From Ruminococcus sp. (GTDB taxonomy: Bacteria > Bacillota_A > Clostridia > Oscillospirales > Acutalibacteraceae): a DNA stretch of 5,713 nucleotides. The notes beneath the pieces were generated by a model. It made no database searches and was not told the origin of the DNA. It was given only the letters and a program-made list of their open reading frames with translations. The position numbers and the translations under genes were made by a program. Position 1 is the first letter of the stretch. Each line of letters starts with the position of its first letter. Shown here piece after piece: positions 1-4,276 of the stretch. The stretch is from assembly GCA_017481395.1 (NCBI GenBank), contig JAFUPE010000050.1:1-5713 (forward strand), written 5' to 3'.

Positions 1-208
1 CTACCGTCCCCAGTTCTACTTCAGAACAACAGACGTTACAGGTACAATCAGCCTCCCCGAGGGCACAGAGATGTGCATGCCTGGCGATAACGTTGAGATG
101 GATGTTGAGCTTATCACACCTATCGCTATCGAAGTAGGTCTTCGTTTCGCTATCCGTGAGGGTGGTAGAACAGTTGGTTCAGGCGCAGTTATCGCTATCA
201 ACGAGTAA
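1..208 (+). CDS. tuf: Elongation factor Tu, C-terminal end (5' partial)
   Basis: This is the last 68 codons of EF-Tu, read from base 2 to the TAA at 206-208; the rest lies outside the window. EF-Tu is the cytosolic GTPase that brings aminoacyl-tRNA to the ribosome. The visible part is beta-barrel domain 3. It begins with [14 protein letters not shown] and contains [29 protein letters not shown] and the terminal AINE, which are signatures of bacterial EF-Tu. The end is at the usual place, so there is no sign of truncation at the 3' side. A strong intrinsic terminator follows 53 bases later, so this gene is the last of its transcription unit. The family is certain; the GTPase domain cannot be assessed. 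Confidence 0.97.
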   Translation, partial: YRPQFYFRTTDVTGTISLPEGTEMCMPGDNVEMDVELITPIAIEVGLRFAIREGGRTVGSGAVIAINE

Positions 209-261
209 TTTCAGTAACTTAGGGTATTTATCCTGATTACGAAATCCAATATCTAAGCTTT

Positions 262-295
262 AAAGCGGCTATCCATTCGGATAGCCGCTTTTTTT
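262..295 (+). terminator. Intrinsic terminator of tuf
   Basis: A perfect 10-bp GC-rich stem (265-274 GCGGCTATCC with 279-288 GGATAGCCGC) closes a four-base ATTC loop. Three flanking A/T pairs (262-264 with 289-291) extend it, and it runs straight into seven T residues (289-295). This is a textbook Rho-independent terminator on the plus strand, 53 bases after the EF-Tu stop codon. Confidence 0.93.
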
Positions 296-379
296 GTTAG
301 TCACGGTTGGCGGTTCGCCTTTGGATAGGTTAAGTTTAGAGAAACGCAGATCAATAGCGGATTGTATTTTAATTATCTA

Positions 380-408
380 TTGCTTTTTCACGTAAAATAG
401 TGTATTGT
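380..408 (+). promoter_or_regulatory. Possible promoter of the DUF1292 gene
   Basis: TTGCTT (380-385) and TATTGT (403-408) are separated by 17 bases and lie just upstream of the DUF1292 ribosome binding site. The gene must start its own transcript because a strong terminator precedes it. An alternative -10, TATACT at 414-419, has the better hexamer but no recognisable -35 at the right distance. The match is modest and the exact boxes are uncertain. Confidence 0.4.
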
Positions 409-439
409 ATATCTATACTTTAGAAAAGGAGAATTTAAA

Positions 440-751
440 ATGGCTGAAGATATGATTAAAGACACAGCCCCCGAGGAAGAAGAGGGCAGTATTATTGTTC
501 TTGAAGACGACCTTGGCAACGAGGTAGAGTTCGAGTATCTTGACGTTGTTGACTACGAGGGCGACGAGTACCTTGTACTTATGCCCGTAGAAGAAGACGA
601 AGAGGCAGAGGGCGAGGTTCTTATCCTCAAAATCGTTTCCATCGACGACGAGCACGAGACCTTTGAGGGTATCGAGGACGAAGAGCTTGTAGACGCTGTT
701 TTCGAGGTTTTCAAAAACAAGTGGAAAGACCAGCTTGACTTTGCTGACTAA
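440..751 (+). CDS. DUF1292 family (UPF0473/YrzB-type) small acidic protein
   Basis: This 103-residue cytosolic protein has the DUF1292 pattern: two similar beta-rich stretches in which a strand such as SIIVLEDDLGNEVEFEYLD is followed by YLVLMPVEE, and later EGEVLILKIV followed by a helical C-terminus (VDAVFEVFKNKW). It is extremely acidic: 39 Asp/Glu against five Lys and no Arg. The family is widespread in Firmicutes (B. subtilis YrzB), where it often sits near alaS, yrrK and yrrL; its molecular role is not established. Here that neighbourhood is missing and the gene stands alone between two terminators. The start is supported by AAAGGAG at 425-431, eight bases before the ATG. There is no signal peptide or membrane segment. 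Family assignment is firm; no function should be inferred from it. Confidence 0.88.
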   Translation: MAEDMIKDTAPEEEEGSIIVLEDDLGNEVEFEYLDVVDYEGDEYLVLMPVEEDEEAEGEVLILKIVSIDDEHETFEGIEDEELVDAVFEVFKNKWKDQLDFAD

Positions 752-764
752 TTAATAACAAATG

Positions 765-806
765 AAAAAGACCCCTGCGGATTTTTATTTATCCGCAGGG
801 GTTTTG
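765..806. terminator. Bidirectional terminator between the convergent DUF1292 and queT genes
   Basis: A perfect 12-bp stem (771-782 ACCCCTGCGGAT with 791-802 ATCCGCAGGGGT) has an eight-base T-rich loop. On the plus strand it is followed by TTTT (802-805). On the minus strand it is followed by the complement of AAAAAG (765-770), again a T tract. It therefore fits as the terminator of both the upstream plus-strand gene and the queT transcript arriving from the right. Confidence 0.9.
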
Positions 807-809
807 TGT

Positions 810-1343
810 TTAAATATTGAATTTATTAAATAGGTTAAGCTTGTTAAATACCAGATAAAGCGGTATACCGAGTCCTAAGCAAGCAATAAACTCGCCAAGG
901 CCTACTAACGCTCCCTGAATGAGAAAGCCTGTGAAGGTAAAGGCTCCCTCAACATAAAAAATTTCGATTTCCAATCCAATTATAATGGCATTGAAAATAA
1001 CAGGCATAAGCAGGGTTAGCAGTGGGATTTTAAACAGCACTATATTCCGTAGGGCGTAGCCTGTAAGAGAGGCTAAAAATGTAGCAAGGGTGCCTAAAAT
1101 AAGGTCGGTGGGGATAACGCCCACAGTCAGAAGATTTGTGACTAAGCATCCTACGGTAAGTCCCGGAATTGCCGCAGGGGTAAAGCATACCAGTACTGAT
1201 AAAGCCTCGGCAATACGTACCTGAATTGCACCGGTGGCGGAGGAGGGCAAAATAAGCTCCTGCGCGTAGCACAGCACAACGTAAAGTGCCGCAATGAGCG
1301 AAGCCTCCACCAGAAAAACGGTGCGTTTTTTTCTCTTTTGCAT
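810..1343 (-). CDS. queT: QueT-type queuosine precursor transporter (ECF S component)
   Basis: This 177-residue integral membrane protein matches the QueT family (COG4708), the substrate-binding S component of an energy-coupling factor (ECF) transporter for queuosine precursors, normally preQ1. A basic N-terminus (MQKRKKR) precedes about six hydrophobic segments. Family marks are GAIQVRIAEAL (residues 38-48), FTPAAIPGLTVGCL (54-67) and GEFIACLGLGIPL (150-162). S components work with the shared EcfA/EcfA'/EcfT module, which is not in this window. The start ATG (1341-1343) has AAAGGA nine bases upstream. The ligand is independently supported by a class I preQ1 riboswitch in the leader. The gene appears monocistronic, with its own promoter and a terminator just past the stop codon. 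Length is normal for the family. Confidence 0.92.
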   Translation of the reverse strand: MQKRKKRTVFLVEASLIAALYVVLCYAQELILPSSATGAIQVRIAEALSVLVCFTPAAIPGLTVGCLVTNLLTVGVIPTDLILGTLATFLASLTGYALRNIVLFKIPLLTLLMPVIFNAIIIGLEIEIFYVEGAFTFTGFLIQGALVGLGEFIACLGLGIPLYLVFNKLNLFNKFNI

Positions 1344-1352
1344 ATTAAGTTT

Positions 1353-1396
1353 TCCTTTCGTAGTTTTATTTTGGGTCAGGATTTTGCGAACTGACC
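1353..1396 (-). promoter_or_regulatory. PreQ1 riboswitch, class I, controlling queT
   Basis: Read on the minus strand, P1 is GGTCAG (1396-1391) paired with CTGACC (1379-1374). It encloses the 11-nt loop TTCGCAAAATC, whose last C (1380) would be the preQ1-contacting cytosine. An A-rich tail containing AAAATAAAACTA follows, then CGAAAGGA. Stem, loop start (UUC), final C and A-rich tail ending in CUA agree with the preQ1-I consensus. The loop UUCG (1390-1387) can pair with CGAA (1360-1357) as the P2 pseudoknot. CGAA overlaps the Shine-Dalgarno AAAGGA (1358-1353), and there is no terminator hairpin, so control is inferred to be translational: preQ1 would hide the ribosome binding site and switch off the transporter. 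Confidence 0.86.
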
Positions 1397-1415
1397 GCCC
1401 AGTAAGGACTTGATT

Positions 1416-1444
1416 ATTATATAACTTTTGTTTCCTGTTTGCAA
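1416..1444 (-). promoter_or_regulatory. Promoter of queT
   Basis: On the minus strand, TTGCAA (1444-1439) and a perfect TATAAT (1421-1416) are separated by 17 bases. The transcript would start near 1409, about 13 bases before the riboswitch P1 stem, which is typical spacing for a preQ1-I leader. Confidence 0.85.
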
Positions 1445-1459
1445 GTGGTTATGTAGAAA

Positions 1460-1580
1460 ATGAAATATTGCTTTGCAATATGAAATACGTCAATACGTAT
1501 GAAATATCTTGCGATATGAAGTATTTGCCTTAAGCAAATATTGTGGTGGCACGCTTTGCGTGCGATTATAGTTTTATAAT
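1460..1580. repeat. Array of six short consecutive hairpins built on ATGAAATA-type units
   Basis: Six small inverted repeats follow each other: 1465-1471/1475-1481 (7 bp), 1485-1490/1495-1500 (6 bp), 1504-1508/1513-1517 (5 bp), 1522-1528/1534-1540 (7 bp), 1549-1554/1558-1563 (6 bp) and 1565-1570/1575-1580 (6 bp). Loops are three to five bases. The first four units each start with ATGAA (1460, 1480, 1499, 1516), so this is also a degenerate direct repeat with a 17-20 base period. The stems differ in sequence while staying paired. It lies upstream of the queT promoter and codes for nothing plausible. Function unknown; it resembles dispersed palindromic elements of Clostridia genomes. Confidence 0.75.
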
Positions 1581-1597
1581 TATGTCAACACTTAATT

Positions 1598-1669
1598 CCC
1601 GCCGTAAATGAGGGGATATTTTAAATGAAATTATTAATAGGCGGAATCGCCTACCGTGGCAAACGGTCG
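1598..1669. repeat. Dispersed 72-bp intergenic element, copy 1
   Basis: This stretch matches 4104-4175 without a gap. The left end CCCGCCGT.AATGA.GG and the right end GCC.ACCGTGGCAA.CGGTCG are conserved at identical spacing, while the 30-odd bases between them have diverged. Small hairpins are visible inside (GGCG-GAAT-CGCC at 1640-1651 and ACCGT-GGCAA-ACGGT at 1653-1667). The 12-base word CGTGGCAAACGG occurs twice in tandem here (1655-1666 and 1668-1679), so the right end is partly duplicated. No coding role is apparent. Confidence 0.7.
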
Positions 1670-1680
1670 TGGCAAACGGA

Positions 1681-1721
1681 TGCAAAAATGCCGTCGGCGG
1701 TTAGCCAACGGCATTTCTGCA
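1681..1721 (-). terminator. Terminator of the HPr-like gene
   Basis: The stem pairs 1687-1694 (AATGCCGT) with 1708-1715 (ACGGCATT) and continues as GGC (1696-1698) with GCC (1704-1706) around a five-base loop. The one irregular position (1695/1707) is C-A on the plus strand but a U-G wobble in the minus-strand RNA. The T tract also follows the stem on the minus strand. Both facts say it works for the minus-strand gene ending at 1770. TGCA at both outer edges (1681-1684 and 1718-1721) can add a lower stem. Confidence 0.8.
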
Positions 1722-1769
1722 AGGATTTTTTGAAATTAACGTGAAAACGAAGTAAACAAAAGTTAAAAT

Positions 1770-2033
1770 TTATGCAGTCTTTGTTTCCGATTCACCGAAC
1801 AAGTCAAGTCTGAAGAGCTTTGACTCATCTTCCTTATTGTCACAAAGGATGTAAGCGTCGGTGATCTTGCCGCCCTCGATAAGCTTAGTTAAGCCAATGA
1901 GCTGACAAAGCTTGCTTTTAAGATTAAGGTGGTCGCCTTCTCTTGTTACGAGATAGACATTGCCTTTGCAAGTGTCGAGCACGGCGAGGAACTTAGCTAC
2001 ATCTATGTTGTGAAGATTAATGACAGATGTCAT
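1770..2033 (-). CDS. Small HPr-like protein lacking the phosphoacceptor histidine
   Basis: The protein has 87 residues, HPr size. Residues 3-50 follow the layout of divergent HPr-family proteins common in Clostridia: an N-terminal strand and helix (SVINLHNIDVAKFLAVLD), a strand (NVYLVTREGDHL), and LNLKSKLCQLIGL at 37-49, which parallels the NxKSIMGxxSL motif of HPr. The LHARPA-type active site with its phosphorylated His is not present: the corresponding part reads NLHNIDVAKF. PTS phosphotransfer is therefore unlikely, and a regulatory or structural role is possible. The charged tail (DNKEDES, ESETKTA) has no family counterpart. I chose the start at 2033 because AAAGGAGG (2049-2042) lies eight bases upstream. 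A longer in-frame start at 2084 would place that strong site inside the gene. The gene is single, with its own promoter and terminator. The fold assignment rests on pattern, not on an alignment. Confidence 0.62.
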   Translation of the reverse strand: MTSVINLHNIDVAKFLAVLDTCKGNVYLVTREGDHLNLKSKLCQLIGLTKLIEGGKITDAYILCDNKEDESKLFRLDLFGESETKTA

Positions 2034-2149
2034 TATAGATTCCTCCTTTATAATATTTTCGTGCTGCCATTTACCATTTGGCATTATCCTTTGATTGGCA
2101 GACTAACGAACATTTGCTTTCCGCCAATATCAGGTGGACCTGACCTGAT
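2034..2149 (-). promoter_or_regulatory. Structured 5' leader of the HPr-like gene
   Basis: The predicted transcript has about 115 untranslated bases with three hairpins. A pairs 2143-2149 with 2129-2135 (7 bp, ATCAGGT/ACCTGAT). B pairs 2123-2128 with 2094-2099 (6 bp), plus a U-G wobble at 2122/2100 that exists only in the minus-strand RNA. C pairs 2079-2083 with 2065-2069 (5 bp). UCCACCU in hairpin A (2138-2132) can pair at six of seven positions with the Shine-Dalgarno AGGAGGA (2047-2041). It fits no riboswitch class that I recognise. Regulation is an inference from the pairing. Confidence 0.45.
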
Positions 2150-2155
2150 GCTTTC

Positions 2156-2183
2156 ATTATAGCAGGATTTTCGTAAAAGTCAA
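2156..2183 (-). promoter_or_regulatory. Promoter of the HPr-like gene
   Basis: On the minus strand, TTGACT (2183-2178) and TATAAT (2161-2156) are 16 bases apart, and TGC directly before the -10 makes it an extended -10 promoter. This is the best promoter match in the window and suggests strong constitutive expression, starting near 2149. Confidence 0.85.
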
Positions 2184-2450
2184 CAACAAAACTACTGTCT
2201 GCTTGTGCATAACGCCATATAGCATATAAACGTTGTATAGTAAATAGGGTGATAAATTGTATATTATAAACAAACGAAAACAACTTCCAAAATCATTCGA
2301 CCAAGTTCCCTTAGTGACTTTGCACCGATTTTTTAATTATAAAAATAATAATTGTAGATTTTTTACAAATCGTTGGCAATTGCAGTTTTTTTGATTAAAA
2401 CATATTCAGAAACCATATTTTATCCCTAATTTATCCTCAAAAAAGCCGTA
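2184..2450. other. AT-rich non-coding gap between divergent promoters
   Basis: About 270 bases lie between the promoters of the HPr-like gene and the phosphohexomutase gene. I see no credible gene, tRNA or strong hairpin. The only regularities are the nine-base word GATTTTTTA twice around 2328-2367 and AT-rich inverted words between them. The length exceeds what two promoters need, so regulator sites or a small RNA are possible, but nothing specific supports either. Confidence 0.5.
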
Positions 2451-2479
2451 TTGATGTTTCTTCAAGTTTATGCTACAAT
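2451..2479 (+). promoter_or_regulatory. Promoter of the phosphohexomutase gene
   Basis: TTGATG (2451-2456) and TACAAT (2474-2479) are 17 bases apart, and TGC precedes the -10, giving an extended -10 element. The start site would be near 2486, leaving a short leader of about 24 bases with AAAGG (2495-2499) ten bases before the ATG. Confidence 0.8.
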
Positions 2480-2509
2480 TAAAATATATTTTAAAAAGGC
2501 GGTATTATT

Positions 2510-4012
2510 ATGTTAAACGATTTTTATAAACAGTTTAAAAGCGGCACCGACATCCGCGGTGTAGCAAGTGAAGGTGTAGAGGGTCAGCCCGTTAACCTTA
2601 CTGATGAGGTTGTACGCAATATGGCAGGCGGCTTTGCACGATTCTTAGGCAATAAATTAAGCAAAAAAATTACCGATATGAAGGTAGCAGTGGGCAGAGA
2701 TTCCAGAATTTCGGGCGAAAGAATTGCAGGCATTGTTATCAGAACTCTTTCAGATTACGGCATTGAGGTTTACGACTGCGGTCTGGCAACTACTCCTTCA
2801 ATGTTTATGACTACTGTTGAGTTAGGTTGCGATGCTGCGGTTCAGATTACTGCAAGCCATCATCCCTTTAACCGTAATGGTCTTAAGTTCTTTACACGTC
2901 AGGGCGGATTAGAGGGCTCTGACATTACCGAGATTTTAGAGTATGCTCAGGCAGGTCTTACTCCTCAGGATGCTCTTAACGGACTGATGAAGAAAGTCAA
3001 CTTTATGGACAGATACGCAGAAATCCTCTGTGATATTATTAAAAAAGGCGTTAATGCTGAGGATTACGATATGCCTTTAAAGGGGCTGCACATCTGTGTT
3101 GACGCAGGTAATGGTGTTGGCGGCTTCTATGCCGACAAGGTGCTCAAAGTCCTTGGTGCCGATACCACCGGCTCACGCTACCTTGACCCCGACGGAATGT
3201 TCCCCAACCATGTACCCAACCCCGAGGATAAGGTGGCTATGGCGGCTATTTCACAGGCTGTAGTTGAAAGCGGTGCTGATTTAGGTGTAATTTTTGACAC
3301 CGACGTTGACCGCGGTGCTGCAGTTGACAGCAAAGGTAATGAAATCAACCGCAACCGTCTTGTTGCATTAGCATCTGCTATTGCACTTGAGGGTAATGAG
3401 GGCGGCACAATCGTTACCGACTCTATTACTTCTGACGGGCTTAAGGAATTTATTGAAAAAACCTTAGGCGGCAAGCATTATCGTTACCGCAGAGGCTACA
3501 AGAATGTTATCGACAAGGCTCAGGAATTAGAGGCTCAGGGCATTTGCTGTCCCTTGGCTATTGAAACCTCAGGCCATGCCGCTATGAAAGAGAACTACTT
3601 CCTTGATGACGGTGCATACCTCTGCACAAAAATCATTATCAAGATGGCTCAGTTAAGAGCTGAGGGCAAGGATATTTCTGACCTTATTGCTGACCTTAAA
3701 GAGTGCAAAGAGGAAAAGGAAATCCGTATCAAGATTAAAGAGGCTGACTTTTCAGCATACGGCAAGAGTGTTATTGAAAAGCTTACAGCTTACGCGGAGG
3801 CTCAGGACGGTTGGTTTGTTGCTGACGACAACCGTGAGGGCATCAGAGTATCTTTCGGCGAAAATGACGGTGACGGTTGGTTCTTACTCAGACTTTCTGT
3901 TCACGACCCCATTATGCCTCTTAATATTGAGAGTAACTCTGAGGGCGGAGTAGAGGTTATCCTTAATAAGCTTATGGGATTTTTGAAAGAGTGCGAGGGT
4001 CTTGATATTTAA
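2510..4012 (+). CDS. Phosphomannomutase/phosphoglucomutase family protein (alpha-D-phosphohexomutase)
   Basis: This 500-residue cytosolic enzyme of the alpha-D-phosphohexomutase superfamily interconverts sugar 1- and 6-phosphates through a phosphoserine. All four active-site loops are visible: the phosphoserine loop TASHHPFNRNG (114-124, Ser116), the Mg-binding loop DTDVDR (263-268), the sugar-specificity loop ETSGHAAMKEN (352-362), and the phosphate-binding region DNREGIRVSF (440-449) with RLSVHDP (461-467). VAVGRDSRISG (59-69) is the usual N-terminal loop. Three variations stand out: HHP for the common HNP, DTDVDR for DGDADR, and ETSGH for the EMSGH of mannose enzymes. From memory these recall a subgroup that includes plant plastid PGM-like proteins. 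Substrate therefore cannot be assigned between glucose and mannose phosphates. The gene has its own promoter and no co-directional partner close by. The start has AAAGG ten bases upstream; the protein is full length. No clear terminator follows. Confidence 0.9.
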   Translation: MLNDFYKQFKSGTDIRGVASEGVEGQPVNLTDEVVRNMAGGFARFLGNKLSKKITDMKVAVGRDSRISGERIAGIVIRTLSDYGIEVYDCGLATTPSMFMTTVELGCDAAVQITASHHPFNRNGLKFFTRQGGLEGSDITEILEYAQAGLTPQDALNGLMKKVNFMDRYAEILCDIIKKGVNAEDYDMPLKGLHICVDAGNGVGGFYADKVLKVLGADTTGSRYLDPDGMFPNHVPNPEDKVAMAAISQAVVESGADLGVIFDTDVDRGAAVDSKGNEINRNRLVALASAIALEGNEGGTIVTDSITSDGLKEFIEKTLGGKHYRYRRGYKNVIDKAQELEAQGICCPLAIETSGHAAMKENYFLDDGAYLCTKIIIKMAQLRAEGKDISDLIADLKECKEEKEIRIKIKEADFSAYGKSVIEKLTAYAEAQDGWFVADDNREGIRVSFGENDGDGWFLLRLSVHDPIMPLNIESNSEGGVEVILNKLMGFLKECEGLDI

Positions 4013-4103
4013 AGTAATAAGTAACAGTTAAGAAGTGCGGTTATATATTATTGATTTGCAGATAAACTTCCTTCCCTACAAATAAACGTCCAAAAATAAT
4101 AAA

Positions 4104-4190
4104 CCCGCCGTCAATGACGGTTACCTCTGAAAAATCCCTATACAAAGGCGATTTGCCCACCGTGGCAAGCGGTCGCAACTGTTAGTTGCG
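4104..4190. repeat. Dispersed 72-bp intergenic element, copy 2, with an added hairpin
   Basis: Bases 4104-4175 match 1598-1669 at both ends with the same spacing. This copy has a cleaner left palindrome (CCGTCA-A-TGACGG, 4108-4120) and a right ACCG/CGGT hairpin (4159-4162 with 4170-4173). It is followed directly by a 7-bp hairpin with a three-base loop (4174-4180 CGCAACT with 4184-4190 AGTTGCG). It sits about 90 bases after the mutase stop codon. It lacks a T tract, so it is not a convincing terminator. The 91 bases before it (4013-4103) hold nothing I recognise. Confidence 0.7.
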
Positions 4191-4215
4191 GCGTTTCAAA
4201 CTAAAATGTATGGTC

Positions 4216-4257
4216 TTTTTTTGGTGTTTGGGGTAGTATTTGCCCGTACCAAAAAAA
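4216..4257. promoter_or_regulatory. Long inverted repeat just upstream of the XRE regulator gene
   Basis: TTTTTTTGGT (4216-4225) and ACCAAAAAAA (4248-4257) form a perfect 10-bp inverted repeat. Inside it GGG (4230-4232) can pair with CCC (4243-4245). It ends nine bases before the ribosome binding site GAGG (4266-4269). TAGTAT (4234-4239) in its centre could be a -10 box with a poor -35 (TGGTCT, 4211-4216) 17 bases before it. The position suggests an operator for autoregulation or an RNA hairpin in the leader; the sequence does not decide between them. Confidence 0.5.
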
Positions 4258-4276
4258 TGAAAGACGAGGTTAAATT

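Noticed and set aside
309..319. Third copy of the dispersed element (GGCG-GTT-CGCC hairpin)
   Set aside because: Only the short GGCGG..TCGCC word is shared; neither conserved end of the 72-bp element is present at the right distance.
1460..1580. CRISPR-like array
   Set aside because: The units are 17-20 bases with different stems and no separate spacers, and no cas gene is present.
1625..1744. A 39-codon plus-strand reading frame (MKLLIGGIAYRGK...) with AGGGG upstream
   Set aside because: It runs through the 72-bp repeat, the tandem 12-mer and the minus-strand terminator hairpin, all of which explain the sequence without coding. No family is recognisable.
2034..2084. A longer start for the HPr-like gene, adding 17 residues (MPNGKWQHENI...)
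   Set aside because: Its AAAGGA is only about two bases from that ATG. The much stronger AAAGGAGG with proper spacing precedes the internal ATG at 2033, and the extension covers a leader hairpin.
2071..2283. A 70-codon minus-strand open frame across the promoter of the HPr-like gene
   Set aside because: It contains the -35, the extended -10 and the structured leader, has no good ribosome binding site and resembles no family.
3178..3474. A 98-codon minus-strand open frame
   Set aside because: It is antisense to the Mg-binding region of the phosphohexomutase, has low-complexity Ser/Leu/Pro composition and has no ribosome binding site.
4108..4120. Terminator of the phosphohexomutase gene
   Set aside because: The palindrome CCGTCA-A-TGACGG has no T tract after it on the plus strand, and it belongs to the repeated element, so terminator function is not supported.
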